A stretch of 64,000 nt of DNA from Blepharisma japonicum. Its lineage: Eukaryota; Ciliophora; Heterotrichea; Heterotrichida; Blepharismidae. Position 1 is the first letter of the stretch. Every line of letters begins with the position of its first letter. This document shows positions 47,076 through 61,308 of the stretch, piece by piece. The position numbers were made by a program, and so were the translations under genes. The stretch is taken from assembly GCA_949751835.1 (NCBI GenBank), contig CATKHK010000038.1:351727-415726 (forward strand), in the 5' to 3' direction. Below the pieces are notes generated by a model. That model was not told the origin of the DNA and made no database searches. It saw nothing but the letters and a program-made list of their open reading frames with translations.

Positions 47076-50000
47076 TTAGAATCTCTTCAGTTGATCGGAA
47101 AGATGTTGAAGGCCTTTCATTACTCCAACAAACTGAGAGTTATCGACATTACTGATAACTCGCTCAACTTTGCTGATTCTTCTGAGCAATTCACTCAATA
47201 AGTCCTCATCAAATTCGGGCTGAGCATGCGCTCCTTCTCTATACTCTTTCAGTAGCTGCGCAGTTTTGATATCCAAGTGCCGCATATCTTTCGGGACTTG
47301 CAGCAATTTTCGCTTCTTTTCCCGTTTTTCTTCCAGTTTCTTCTTCAAGCTCGCTCTCTGTCTTTCCTTTTCTTCAGTTAAAGTGCTTTCTAGCTGCTTG
47401 AGCTCGTTTTGATGTTGGGCTAGCAGCTCCTCCATTTGCTGCTTTGTCAAATTCCCTTTGATTCTCGCTTCTTCTTGCTCTTTTCGTTGCTTATCGACTA
47501 ACTCGTTCTTGATCCTTTCAACCTCAGCCTGCTGTCTCGCTTGGGTCATTTGAATTTCAAGTTCTTCTTGCTTCTCTCTTGCAGCCCTTTCCAAGCTGCT
47601 TTTTTGGTATTCTAGCATGTCCATTCTCTCTTTGGCTTCCTTTTCCACTTGGTTTTGTCTTTGTCTGAATTCTTCATTCAGCTTCTCCATTTCTGGGTTT
47701 TCCCCAAGCCTCCGCATCATTTCCCTCACCTCATTCATTTGCTTACCTAGTAAAAGCAGCAGCTCGTCATTGCATTTTCTTTGGTGATCCCGCCAGTTGA
47801 CTTCAAAGATCTTTTGAGTGTCTTTTTCTATTTCTAGAATTAGAGAAGCTAATAAAGCTTGCTTTTGGCTTTCTGAAGCTTCAGCTAAATGCTTTTCTGC
47901 TCCTTTTATGGCAGCTGTCTTATTTTCCAGCGAAGTTCTTACCTTTTCCAAGTGAACTCCAGCAGCACGGGTAAGCTGCTGATATTGAAGTTCGATAATT
48001 TCTTTATCGTGCTTATCAGCAAATAGTTCTTTTACGGTTTCCGCTTGCTCGTTTATTGGCAGATTCCTTATAAATTCCTCAAGTCTCCTCAAAATTTCTC
48101 CGTCTTCATGCAAGTCGTTGTTAGTTTCGCTATAACTTTCCAAAGCTTTTTCTTTCTTTTCCATTCTTATTCTTTGAATTTCTTGCATCCGCTCAGCTAA
48201 GATTCTTCTTTGGTCTTGCTCTCTTTCCCGATTTGCAGACTCAATTTGAATTTCAATTTTTCTCAGACTCTCCAAGATTTGGCTCCTTTGAGGTGCATTT
48301 GCGGGATTTGACAATGATTTAGCGTATTGCTGCTTTTGGTTTTCTAGTTGAGATCTCGCAGCATCATGAGAAATATCAGATTGTCGCTGTATCTCTTCAT
48401 ACTTTCTGTCCAGGTATCTTTCTTCCGCGTCACTGATTTCTACTTGCTTTATCGGTGAGCTTATAGAAGTAGGCAACGAGTCTTCAAATGAATTAAGGAA
48501 ATCAATATAATGAGTCACTCCCTCTAGAGCTTGAGTAACCTGCCGATACTCTTCATTCGCAAAATCGATTCTTCCTTGAGCTTGAGCTCTTCTTACACTT
48601 CTTTTTTCTTCAATTCTCTTCATGAGCTCTTGATGCTGGATACCTTTTTGGTCTTTTAAGTTATTTTCCATAAATTGCATTTGCTGCTCATATTGGATTT
48701 TTAGTTCTTCTTCTATTCCAGGATTTTTTCTTATATTATCAAGCATTTGCTTTCTCATATTCTTAGCAGAGTTGCCAAATACCCTTTCGCGGGCTCTTCT
48801 TTTTTCTTTCTCGTATTCTTTTTCTGCTTGTTGTGCAAAATTTTCAGCATCTTTAACCTCTCTTTGCATTCTATCCTTGGCAAGCTTTTCTTCCCCTATC
48901 AACAAATTTTTCTTTTGCAAAAATTCTCGCCTCCTCTTGTTTCTTTCCTCAATTCTACTCTTAAGTGTGTTTTGAGTACTGACTCTGTCTTCAGCTAACT
49001 GAGCTTCAAGATTCGTTATGTTTTCATTAAGCTCATCTAGGAGAGCTTGCTTTTGGCCTCCCTTAAGCTTTGCATCTTTCTCAATTTTTTCTTGCAGCTT
49101 TTTTACTGTTGAAGCCTCTTTAAGACTCAAAAATTCAACATTGGCAGCTTTTGAATCTTTAGTAGGAGAGATTTGATCTGGGTTTGTAGCATCTGAGATT
49201 ATACTTTTTAGATCTCTAAGGGACTCCATTAAGCTTGCAAGATCTTTTGACTCTTTTTCCTTTTGAGTTTTCATGCGACTTCTCATCAAGTCAGAGAGTT
49301 CTAAAAGTTTTTCGTAAATCGCTTGGAAGAGTTGTGGGTTCAGCATTTGTTTTGGCGTAGCCTGTTCAACAATCAGAGCCTCAGTACCTGCTCCTTGGTT
49401 TTGAAGCATGTCCCTATAGATTTCAAGATTTTTCTCTATAGCTTTTTTATGAGCTCTTCTGTGGAAAATCTGCACAGTTGATAAAAATATGACTAAAGCC
49501 AAAAATACCATCATGATGAATAAGAAACTTTTCCAGTCAATTTCTTTATTAACTTCATGGCTTTGATACACTCCAACCTTTGTCACTGTTATCGAGCTTC
49601 TTTCTCTAATTTGTGGTGAAGCACATTTTTGGTTTAAACCCATGACGCTGATAATCAGAATATTATTTGAGTCAGACTTAACAGCAAATACATACCGCCC
49701 AGGCTCTCTAAAAGTATAACCGAAACTTGTTATGTTTTGTCCCCCCTTTAGGACTTGAGCAAGCTCTAAAAAGGGCCCATAGTCAAAATCTGAGTTTGTG
49801 TTAAGTAACGAATCCTTGAGATAGTAAGGATAGTCGTCTACTGTAGGAATAGAGAAAACCATTGTCTCTCCTAGTTCTAAGCAAATGACTGGATTAGTTA
49901 GGTTTAAATTATTTTCCAGCCTTCTACTTTTTGTGCTTCTTGAAATGAATGGAGTTGGCTGTAAATTTGAAGTAAAAGCTTTCGAATTACTATCAATTTC

Positions 50001-53000
50001 TATTGTTTTGACATTGCATGAATAGCCATCTTGACAATAAATAATCCCACTGTATCCACTTGAGCTCTGGAAATCAACAGTTTCTGTTCCATAAATTTTT
50101 CTGTTGCCTATCTTTGTAACAGAAATAACTGAAAATAATCCATCAGTATTTAGCTTTACAGTGGTTAAATCTTCTTGGCAGCTTGAATCGCAGACATCAT
50201 ATGTGCTTGGAGTATTTTTGCAAAAGCAAATGCCTGAATCTATGTTTCTTTTTCCTTTTCCTCCTTGGCACTGACTTGAGCAGTCATTTGACTGCACACA
50301 GTTTCCAGTAAAGTCTCTTATATAGCCACTTTGACAAAGTGGTCGAACCAGACTAACACAGTCTTGATCAGAATCATCTTCAGAGGCATCTGTTCCAAGG
50401 CTATAAAACGCATACCCAGGTTTGCATCTGCATGTGCCATCTCTTTTCATGTAAGACCGATTGAGACCTATACAGCTGCAAGTAGTTTGGCCAGTATCCG
50501 CTCTTGCATTTGGACCACATGGAAAGCAGCCTATTTGACCCTCAATGTCTGAATAGGTATTTTCTTGGCAAGGCAAGCAATCTCCTACCGACCTACCTGA
50601 AGTTTCTTCAGCATACGTTCCTGCAGGGCAAGGGATAGGGGATGACACTCCTTGAGGGCAATAGTTTCCTGCAGGGCATGGATATCCACCATCTGTTTCT
50701 AAACTTTGAGGATTTGGCTTAGAAGCACCACTAGAGCAAATGTACCCTGCATAACATTTTTTGCAGCTATTCTCGGTCAAATCTGCATAAAACCCCGATC
50801 CACACGGAACACAAGCTTGCCATTCTGTTTTTCTTTGTGAATATGGAATGAAAACACTGCCAACAGTGCAAGTAATTGGATATTCGCTTCCTAAGGGACA
50901 ATAGCTGCCAATATCACAAGAATAAGGAGGAGGTGGAGATGTCAGGACATCTGGAGTTTCTGGACAGTAAAACCCTGGAAAGCATAGAGCTAATTCTGTC
51001 TGGTTATGATTGCATAGATAGCCTCCTGGGCAAGCTCCTTCAAAAGAACTGCCTGTAGGACACCAAGTCCAAGATTGGCAAGGATTAATAGTGGTTGCTC
51101 CAGCTAAACAATAAGAGCCTGCAGGGCATTGGTCACAGAGAGCAGCACTTGGAGTTGCAGACTTCGCAGCCCATGTGCCTGCTGGGCATGGTGTAGAAGT
51201 TGAAGAGCCTTCAGGGCAATAATCGCCAGGCGGGCATGGAAAACGCTTATAATCGCCAATTCCTGTGCTAGTGCACAAATACCCCGCAGGACATGCTTTG
51301 CACGTTGAAATACTTGTTGCTTTAGTAACTGAAGAATATGTAAAAGCTGGACATCACGAAGGCTCATTACTGGCTGCTGGACAATAAGCTCCCATTGGGC
51401 AATCATAAGGAATTGGGTCTCCAGGTATACAGTAGTATCCTGCAGTGCAGAGCTTGCAGTCAGAAATCTGTGTAGCTCCTGGAGAGGTGGTGAATTCTCC
51501 ATATGGGCAGGGAGTTGGCAAGGTTGATCCTAATTCGCAATAATAGCCAGTGGGGCATCTAACGCCATACACACTGCTTGTTTTAATGTCATTTGGTGTT
51601 GGAGAAGAATTTCCCCCTTGGCAGAAGTATCCAGCGTTGCAGTTTCCTACTATGAACCCATTTAAACAGTATTTTCCAGTTGGGCAAGACTTGCAGTTGC
51701 TTGGTGATTGAAGTCCAGTGATCTCTGAGTAGGTTCCATCAGGGCATTTTTGCTTTCCAACACCTTCAGGGCAGTAATAGCTGGCTGGACAAATTGTAGG
51801 AGCAGTTGCTCCCATTCCACAATCAAAGCCTATTGGGCACTTTAAGCATGCAGATTGACCTGAAAAAGGATTATAGTAGCCGATACTGCATTGGGGTTTA
51901 TTTCCAGGCTCATAATTTCCACCAGAGCAATAGTATCCTGGTTCGCATTGGACAGGCAAATTAGTTCCTCCTGCGCATTTAAATCCAGATGGGCAGGCAA
52001 AGCAAGATGATTGACCTTTTATGTTATTGTATGTGCCAATAGGGCAAGATGTGGATGCTGATGCGCCAGTTTGGCAATAAGCACCAACCGGACAAATTCC
52101 ATCTTTCGGCTTATTCGTTATAGATCCAGCCACACAGAAAAATCCAGCAAAGCAATCTCCAGTATATCATGTAGCTCCCAACACATTACAATATTTTCCA
52201 GCAGGACATATCAAACAATCAGAAACGTCGTTTTGTTGTGCGTTTGTCGAGTATGTTCCTATTGGGCATGGGATTGCTCGATCTGTTCCGCTAGGACAGT
52301 ATGTGCCTGCTGCACAAGGACTCCCATGGGAAGTATATCATGGCGTTGGGGTTGAAGACCCCAAAAGACAAAGATATCCATCGGCACAGCTCCCTGAAGG
52401 GGCTGCTAAGTTGCTAGAGCCGCAGTATTTTCCGCTGGGACAAGTGATTGGTGTTGACGAGCCTGCAGGACAATAGTACCCTGAAGAACAGCTCTGTTGG
52501 CAAGAGCTAGAGGAGCCTGCTGTGCAATAGCAGCCAGCACTGCAAGTCCCTGTAATAGTTGCTTTTCCTGATCCGGAACAGTAGCTTCCAGGAGGGCATT
52601 GCAAACATGCGTCTGAGCCTGTTCGTCCTTGAGTTGGATTATACGTCCCTGATCAGCATGGATAGCTTGCATAATTTGCAGTTCCTTGGGGGCAATAATA
52701 GCCAGAGGGGCAAATTGTTGCTGCAGTCAATGCATTTCCATTGCAATAGTACCCTTGAGGGCATGATAGGCAGAGTGATTGCAATATCTGGGGCTGGTAG
52801 GTGCCTGGTGTGCATGAAATTTGATTGGATGAGCCAGCGGGGCATTTATATCCTGCAGCACACCCATAGGCATTGGGGGTTTTTGATCCAGCAGGGCAGT
52901 ACCAGCCAGCGTCACAATTTCCTGAAACCCATTGCAACCCTGAGCCTTGGCAGTAAGATCCTCCTGGGCAGGTTCAGCAAGCAGCAGACGATGTCTGCCC

Positions 53001-56000
53001 CTGATATTGATTATAAGTCCCTGAATGGCAAAGAACAGGAACTATGCTTCCAGTCTCGCAATAGGAGCCAGCAGGGCAGATATTTCCAGTGGAATCCATT
53101 GGAGAATCTGAAATCGCCTTGGAAATACAATAATATCCAGCACTACATTTTCCGCTGGGAGTTGCCAAATAATAGCTATTGCAGTAATACCCCCCATCAC
53201 ACCTTTTCATTTCAGAACTCCCACCAGGACAGTAATAGCCTGGTATGCATGCAGTAGGGCTTGAGGAAGAGCTGCCTTCAGGACAATAGTAGCCTGCATT
53301 ACAGCTTCCTGTGTACCAATTAAGACCGGTTCCTGAACAGTATTTGCCTGCATTACATTTTAAACATCATGTAGAGCTCTGTGCACCAGTAATAGGGTTA
53401 TAGGTTCCACCTGGGCAAGGATGATCATGGCTTCCTTGAGTTCCTGGAGGGCAATAATAGCCAGCTGGGCATTCGTTGCTGATATAGTTGGATGATCCTT
53501 GGGGACAATAAAATCCAGCTGGGCATTGGATGCACGAAGATTGACCTTTGTTTGGCTGATAATACCCAGCAGAACATAGAGTTTCTTGATAAGCCCCAGC
53601 TGGACAAAAGTGGCCAGCGGTGCAAATGGTAGCAATTGGGTTAGGGACTTTAGTTCCTGTAGGACAATAATACCCTGCTTGGCAGTGCCCACTCATAGTA
53701 GAGAGGCCAAGCCCCATGCAGTATCAGCCTTGGTCGCAAGGTGTGCATTGGCCTGAGTTTGATAGATAATACGATGCTCCGTATGTTCCAGGAGGGCAAG
53801 GAGTTGGTGCTCCACTTTGCGTAGGGCAATAATAGCCAAGAGGGCACCTCCCATATTTTCCTGATACATCACCAGGAGTAGACGAGCTAGCTCCTCTAAG
53901 GCATCAGTAGCCTGCACTGCATTGGATCATTTCGGAGGAAGCTTTTGTGGCTGAGCTAGGACAGGCAAATCCACTCGGGCAGTCCACGCAGTCATTCACA
54001 GATTTCATTCCAGTTCACAGATTGTAAGTTCCTGTGGGACACGAAGACTGAGAACTTCCACCCCCAGAACAATAATATCCTTTCCCACAGATTGTAGGAG
54101 CAACCATTGCATAGTTTGGACAGTAAAATCCTGAAGGGCAGCTAAGGCATGTGCTTTGCCCCTGGGCAGGATTATAACTCCCAGGCCAGCATTGATGCTG
54201 AGTGCTATCACTGGCGCTTGAATAATAGCCAGCCTGAGCAATATATTGACTGTCAGTTGAAGCACCTCCAGTGCAATAAAATCCAGCTTTGCAGTCGCCT
54301 GTATATGAACTAGTGGCTCCAACGCAATATTTCCCTGCAGGGCATGATTTGCAATCTCCTGAGTTGTCATTTCCATATGTATCTAAATATTTTCCGGGGC
54401 TACAGTGAATGGGCACTGCTGTTCCTGCAGGACAGTATCCTCCTGCTGGGCAGTAAGTATAGGAGCCAGAAGATGCAGTTTGCCCATAAGGACTTGTATT
54501 GCTACCAGAGCATCAATATCCAGCATAGCATTGGCCGCTTACGGAGCTTTGTCCAGAATATTGGCAGTAATAGCCTGCAGGGCATGATATGCAATCAGTT
54601 GATGCAGTCATTTGTGTGCCAGGGCTGAAAGATCCTGCAGGACAGTATGTATATCACCCAGATCCAGCAGGACAATACATGCCAGCAGGGCATACACTTG
54701 GCGTCGTTGTACCGGCAGGGCAATAAAATCCTGCAGGACACTCTCCACAATCCCCTTGAGACGTCCCCCCAGTAAGCATTCTAAAAGTTCCTGCGCTGCA
54801 AGGGTAAGCTGTTGAGCTAGTGCTTCCAGCAGGGCAGTAATACCCTGAAGCACAAACTCCAGTTGGCGAAGAACCTCCCGCAGTGGAAACATAATAGCCA
54901 GCTGGTACGCTTACACAATCTGATGATGAAGATGCTCCAGGCGCCTCTCGTAGAGAACCAGCTCCACACGGTGTTGGACTTGACGTTCCAGAAGCACACC
55001 AGCTCCCTGCAGGGCATCGATCATAAAGATTGGTCGGATAATGATCAGTTCCAGTTGGACACCACAATCCTGCTGGGCAAGTAAAGCTCCCCATTTGAGA
55101 GTCTGATGTGTTATTTCAAGGACAATAATGCCCAGAAGAGCATGGAGTGCACGATGATGCCCCAGATGATGAATACTTTCCCGTTCCACAAGGAATCAGT
55201 GCCGAGTTTGCGTTTGATGGACAATAATAACCTGCAGTGCATGCTATTTGACTTGCAGTGCCTAATGCTGTTGCAGCATATCCTGCTCCTGAACGAGTTG
55301 GCTTCTGCGAGCCTGATGGACAATAGTAGCCTTTTGGACAAACAATGCATTCTCCACTAAACTTGAGTCCGCTGTAAGGAGAATACGTTCCAGCTGGGCA
55401 AGCATAGCTTGTGCTGCTTGCTGTTCCAGGGGGACAGTAATAGCCAGGCTGGCAACTTTTTGGAGTGTTTCCACCTTGGCAAAAAAATCCAGTGGGGCAA
55501 GTTGAACACTCGCTTTGGGCAGTCAAATAATTTTTGTTAGACCAAGTTCCATCGCTGCAGACTGTAGGAGCTGAAGCGCCTTGGGGGCAGTAATAGCCAG
55601 CTGTGCATGGAATTTTGGGCTGTCTTGAATCAGCAGTCCCTGCTGGGCAGTAGTAACCTGCAGGGCACTTAATTGTGCAATCTGCAGAGAGATTTGAATC
55701 CTCACATATATAGCCTGCTGATATTTTCATTGGGGGAGATGCTGAAGTGCAATAGTAGCCTGACCAGCAAGGAAGTTGAGTATTCACTATTCGGGGAATT
55801 GGGCAATAACTCCCAGCAGGGCATCTAGTGCATGACGAAGAATCAGAAGGTGTTCCTATTAAATAATACATAGGACATGGAGTTGGCTGTATTGAACCTT
55901 TTGGGCAGTAATAGCCAGAGGGGCAAGCATAGCAAGCAGTTGAGGCTGTTGCCCCAAGTCCGAAAAAATAAGTTCCCAAAGGGCACTGCAGCGGAGTGCT

Positions 56001-59000
56001 AGCTAAACTTGAATCGCAGTAATTTCCAGGAGGGCAGACTAGTTGCCTTGGAGAGCCCGCATCGCTAAAATATCCTGGAGATACTGTTAAGCAGCTGTTC
56101 GAACTCGTTTGCTTCCACAATGGATTATAAGTAGATACAGAGCAGCTTAGTGGCTTATCTGATCCTGCAGGACAGTAGTGGCCGGGAGGACAAGGAAATT
56201 TTTGATAATCAATGGTTCCTCCTGGGCAATAGTAGCCTTGGATACAGCTCATGCAATTAGTTCCGTAGTAACCACTACTGCAAGGTTTCGGCCATGTCGC
56301 ATATTGACTAATTCCTCCTCCAACATTAACGGAATTGCAGCTGAACCCTGGAGGACAGGGATATTGTTGACTGTTTGAAGAGCCTTGATCACAAGTGTAT
56401 TGATTCGCACATGGCGTGCAGGTTGCCGTTCCTCCAGTTGAGTAAGTTCCAAAAAAGCAAGGATATGGCGGAGCTACTGGAGATGGACAGAAATAGCCTG
56501 GAGGACAGCTTAAACACTGTCCAATTCCTCGGTATTGGCCCAATGAGCACGATGTACAAACTCCAGCCCCCTGTGTAGCAATATATCCAGGAGGACAGGG
56601 AATGGGAGGGATGCCTTCCTTGCAATAATAATCCACAGGACATTTAGTGCAGGTGTTTTGGCCATGAAGTCACCCGCCTGAGCAGGAATACTGAGATCCC
56701 CCAGTACAATAAGACCCAATAGGGCACTCAACACAAGATCCTAGTCCTGCAGTGCTGTAGTATCCTTCTGGGCAAACTCCTAGATCTTCACTTCTGGAAC
56801 AAGCATGACCTGCTGAGCATTGAGTGCAAGAAGTACTTCCAGGAGTTGAATAATATCCGATACTGCAAATGGTCATAGTTCTTGACGTTGGGTCAGAGCA
56901 AGCCCAGCCTGCGGGGCATTTTTCGCAGTGAGTTCTCATGACTGAAGGAATTGTCCCTGAAATGCAGTTGCTGGGAGCTTGATCAGGCCATCCAATCTGA
57001 CTGCCAGACAGCGTTGTGCAAATGGTCGCGCCATTGGTATTTGCATAGGTCCCTAATGGACACTCTGCAGGTGGTGAGTCCGTTCTTGGGCATGCATATC
57101 CAGGGGTGCATTGAATGCAAGATGTAGCAAATCCGAGTGAATATCAGCCTGAAGAGCAAGGCTGCCGTGAAGTTCCGCCTAGGCAGTAATATCCTGGTGG
57201 ACATGGTAAACAAATAAAGAATCTAACTGGGCTGTAAAATCCTGGACTGCATGCATTTTTGGTCACAGGATCAGGACACTCATATCCCTCAGGGCAATCA
57301 GAACACCCTCCTCCATATGAAGCAATTGTATAGCTTCCATAGCTGCAAGAATTCATAACCAGAACATCCAGGCTTTGCCCAATTGAAAAATTATCAATGT
57401 TGTCATAATTTAGATCAGAGGACGAAACAGAGTGTGTGAGCCTTAAGGAATATGTCAAGTCTCTTTGTATACCATCGCGGGTGTAAGTAACTGTAACTGT
57501 TTGCCCGTTCCCAGCTCCTGCACCATATAAGTTAAACGAAGAAGGGGAAACTGAAAGGGGCGAAGCAGCTGAAATAAACACAGTCACAGCAGCTGACGGT
57601 GGTAGGGACAAATAAACCATATAGGTCACGGAATTGGTATAACTGCCTTCATATATTGCTGGTCAGCTTGTCTGAACAATTTGATAGGAACTAGAGCTTG
57701 CGCTTACAATAATAACTTCTGCACTTGGAGCAACTGCATACTTGAATTTAACATCAGATGTCGAAATTTGGTGATTTATACTTATTTGCTGATATGAAAG
57801 AGTCCCAATTGTGCCTTGGTTCGCCTTGTACCAGACAGCTTGGCCTGACGACCAGTTAGATGAGTCAAAAGTCAGTGAATTTGGTGCACTCAAAAATGCT
57901 GACTGAGTTGCTATTGTCACCGAGCTTGATGGAGGTTGGGACAATGAAATATAGTATGTGGCCCAATTTCCTTCTTGGGCATAAAATGTTCCGGACAGCT
58001 TTATCATTCCAGCAGAGTTTGCTTTTAGAATCGTCATCATCAAATACCCGGAGCCACTTGATCCATAAACCTGGTCACATCCTGAAAACAGTCCATAGGA
58101 CTGATAATTCGCATTTCCTGACAAGATATGATTGATTTTTATTGCAGTTTGCATGGGTGATGAAGAAGTAAAAGCACTCGATACGATGGAGAGTGTTACC
58201 GATTGCGGAGTATTGTAGTTGGATGAAGAAAAAGTGACTGTTGAAGGAGAAACTGTAATTTTCGAAGTGTCTACGCTGCTGATGCTAACTTGGACGTTTG
58301 ATGTGGGCTTTACATTTAATTGAAGGCTGTAAGTAAAACTAGAAGTCGATGAGTAGACTTGGGGCTCAGTAGGCAGATTGAATATCAGTGCTGCGGTTCT
58401 GATAGCCGTAAATGGCGTGGAGACTGATAATGAATAGGCACTGCAGGTTGCTGTCATTGTAAAAGCTCCAGGGGAGATACTTGAAGGATTTAAGTAAATT
58501 GTATTAAAGTTTGCTTGACCACTTGACGAAGTCAGGGTAGCAGTTCCTCCTAAAGTTCCTGAATTTAAGGTTAATGCTATGCTAGCAGCATTATTTAAAA
58601 GGTTCCCAGCTGTGTCATAAAACCCAACTGTCACTGAAAATACGTCTCCAATTCCGATTTGCCCCAGGGCAGAAATCTTCATTGAAGATGGCGTTGAAGG
58701 CGCTGAAACAGTGACTTGCTTTGCTGTTGGGACAATACTTGTTCCATCAATAATAGGGTATAAATAAAAATTTCCAGGTTTATTGATAGATAAAGAACTA
58801 AAAGTAGCAATTCCATTTGAAGTAGAAATTGTTGTTGTCCCACCCAGAGTGGCATTGGGATCGTCTCCATAGAGAGTCATAATGATTGAGATAGGTGAAT
58901 TGTAAGGATTGCCAAGAAAATCATACAAATTTATAGATCAAGTGCCTCCTGCCACTCCAGATGTGAGGCTAGATGTTCCTGATATTGTCATATAATAAGG

Positions 59001-59354
59001 ACCTGGAAGTGACACCGCAAAATTTGAGGAAAGAACGGGTTGGTACGAAGCTGAAAAAGCAACTAAATAGCGAGTTCCAGCTGTTCACGGTGATAAGTTA
59101 GTGAAAGTAGCTTGGCCTGATGAAAGAGCAATTCTTGAAGTTCCAGTTAAGCTCCCAGAATCCAAAACAACGATAACTGTCTCACTGCTTGATTGCAGAG
59201 TTTGAGAGGCGTCATCTGAGACTAGAGAAACGGTGACTGATGGGATTATGCCACCAAGAGTCGTCTAAATTACTTTTACAGAAGTTGGCTGGGTCGTTCA
59301 TTTCAAAATATTTCCTGCATAAGCTAAGGAAAAGAAATACCAAAGAATTACCAT
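47076..59354 (-). CDS. Giant single-pass surface protein with GCC2/GCC3-type Cys-rich repeats
   Basis: A 4087-residue protein spanning 12.3 kb, all in one frame from ATG 59352-59354 to TAA 47076-47078, with one 15-nt phase-0 intron at 59265-59279 and many TGA-Trp codons. I checked every junction for TAA/TAG and found none. A signal peptide (MVILWYFFSLAYA) opens it. Residues to about 660 are Ser/Thr-rich beta-sandwich modules. About 665-3050 is an almost unbroken series of Cys-rich units of the form C-P-x-G-Y-Y-C-P-x-G, as in GCC2_GCC3 / ephrin-receptor-like domains. A cupredoxin-like module precedes one membrane helix at about 3270-3293 (FLFIMMVFLALVIFL). The last 790 residues are cytoplasmic coiled coil rich in E, K, R and Q. 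It probably links the cell surface to the cortex. No kinase domain is present. Confidence 0.9.
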
Positions 59355-59660
59355 TGATTTATAGCATTGAAATAGAGTTATGGAAACTTCAATAAAATTA
59401 TGAATATTTTAGATGAAATAATTATAAACTAAGAGTCAATATGCAAAGATATTTAGGTAATTGCACGTTTAAGGCTTCGAAAGTTCTTGCTAGCACCAAT
59501 GTATCTTATCTTAAATACTTTATATATCTAATTAAATAACTTCGTTTTTATAAAATATATTATTCATTGAAGAATTTCCTCTAATTAGTGAAGAAAACTT
59601 TATGCTAAATTTGCTTGCAATAATTTCAATCTAATATATTTAGTTAATCAAGTTCACGCA
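59355..59660. other. Promoter-side spacer of the giant gene
   Basis: These 306 bases lie between the start of the giant gene and the stop of the GPI transamidase gene, both leftward. They are AT-rich with no frame. They should hold the promoter of the giant gene. Confidence 0.5.
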
Positions 59661-60689
59661 TTAAAGATAGTTGATTAGAAAAATGATTGCTTGAAACACG
59701 ATGAAAATTGCAACTGCAGCAAAGGCAGATGAATTGAACTTAGAGACTGTGTAAAAAGATGACTTTTCTTCTGCTTTTTTCGAGCAAGAGTTCCATATGA
59801 ACTTATTTTTTTGTTGAATTGTGTATGAGAGTTCAGGAATATAAGTCCTGTCTAGCTCTTCTCCAATATAGCCTGCAATTTTTATTTTATCAGCAGAAAC
59901 TTTGGCTTTGTAGCCAATATCTGACATGATCAGATTAGAAGGAAGGCTGTCTATAATGTGCTTCAAATTCATCTTCTTAATACTGTCATAAGATTTTCCC
60001 CTGAAAATATCGCTAAAAAAATAGCTGAAATGGTCAGTCATCGAGATTCCGAGCTCTTCATTTGATCCATATGATTTTGCCATCTGCCCAGTTAAGCTAC
60101 TCGCCATAGTGTAAACATTGGGTAAGTCTACATAGTTAAACATGCTGAAAGCTTGGCAGGTGTCTAAAATGATCAATAGTTCTCCAAACCTTTCTTTAGC
60201 ATGCATTTCTTTGATGGCCTCTCCTAAATCCACATTTCTCAAAACCATTGTGTCTTGAATTTTTAAAAAGCTGTCTCCTCCATGCCCATTCATAAAGAAA
60301 AATACTTTGCTCTTTGGGCCTGACCTTAGCCTCTTGCTAATAGGAGTTGATGGGTCATGTCTTCCAGTCAAAACTCTCACAATGGACTCAGGCGTCAGGT
60401 CTTGCCCTCTGTAGTCTACATCTATATTTCCTGCTATAATATCTTCCTGGTGCTTTCCATCATACATTCGTCCTGGGTAAGAATTTCTTGGATGACAAGC
60501 AACATTTTCAGGAAGCATTAAAATGATATGATCATCTTGAATTCCATATCGCTTTATCATCTGATAAATTAGCAGCGCATTTACTGTGTGCCTGTAATTG
60601 AAATAGAATTTAGAGGAATTCAAAATTATTGCCCAGTTGTCTGTTGCCGATACAGAGAAGTTTAGGAGGAAGAGCAGCAGATAAATCAT
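59661..60689 (-). CDS. GPI8: GPI transamidase catalytic subunit GPI8 (PIG-K)
   Basis: A 342-residue protein if started at the ATG 60687-60689, where a signal peptide (MIYLLLFLLNFSVSA) begins at once. The frame extends 26 codons upstream to 60767 but would bury that signal, so the internal start is preferred. It is a C13-family cysteine peptidase: NWAIILNSSKFYFNYRH opens the fold, the catalytic His is H136 in MNGHGG and the catalytic Cys is C178 in LDTCQA. MLPENVACHPRNSYPG is the GPI8 signature. A C-terminal membrane helix (AAVAIFIVFQAIIFLI) ends it. In the ER the complex cleaves the C-terminal signal of proteins and attaches the GPI anchor; the two Cys-rich proteins at 28964-31830 are plausible clients. 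Confidence 0.92.
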   Translation of the reverse strand: MIYLLLFLLNFSVSATDNWAIILNSSKFYFNYRHTVNALLIYQMIKRYGIQDDHIILMLPENVACHPRNSYPGRMYDGKHQEDIIAGNIDVDYRGQDLTPESIVRVLTGRHDPSTPISKRLRSGPKSKVFFFMNGHGGDSFLKIQDTMVLRNVDLGEAIKEMHAKERFGELLIILDTCQAFSMFNYVDLPNVYTMASSLTGQMAKSYGSNEELGISMTDHFSYFFSDIFRGKSYDSIKKMNLKHIIDSLPSNLIMSDIGYKAKVSADKIKIAGYIGEELDRTYIPELSYTIQQKNKFIWNSCSKKAEEKSSFYTVSKFNSSAFAAVAIFIVFQAIIFLINYL

Positions 60690-61308
60690 TTTTATTACAA
60701 TTAAGAGATTTAGTGATTGCCCCTGCTCGGCTTGATGATCTATGCTTTCAAGAAATTGCACTTGCAATTATGACTACTCTCACTTGAACGATTTTTTTTC
60801 ACTAAGGCAGAAAACCATTCAGAAAATGCTCTTATAAAATCATGTAGAAGGCAATAGGTAGGGGCAGTAATACCTTTGAAAGGGAAACAAAATGCTCATG
60901 TTCGGCAGGGCGTTAAAATATAATTATCCAAAAAAGTATTTTCAAAAATTTTTGCAAACTAAAAAGGAAATTTTATCTAGATTAATAGGGAGTTAGATTT
61001 TAAAAGATTTTGACTATCCATAATCTGAATGACTAGTATTATAATAAAAATTAATAAAAATAAATTTTTTATGATAATGATGCATAGTGATTATAAATAT
61101 CTAAATTATTCTATTATTTTGGAAACTTCATTTAGAGCACCTTTAAATGAAATTGATTGCATTGAATATATTTGATTTTCATCTTTACTAATCAAAAGTA
61201 AAACAAAAACTTTTGTATTCAATAATTTATATCAAAAACTAGTTGAGATTAGCAATTTCATGTTTAGCCCTTCTTTATTTATATCAAAAATAATTTTCAT
61301 ATTGCGAA
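60690..61308. other. Divergent promoter region between GPI8 and the Rab11-like gene
   Basis: These 619 bases hold both promoters. The left 80 bases could extend GPI8 by 26 codons. The remainder is AT-rich without frame, tRNA or repeat that I can see. Confidence 0.5.

Noticed and set aside
52559-53257. A 232-codon plus-strand frame over the giant gene, and many other long antisense frames there.
   Set aside because: They are shadows produced by the repetitive Cys-rich coding sequence; the minus-strand frame is continuous and explains the region.
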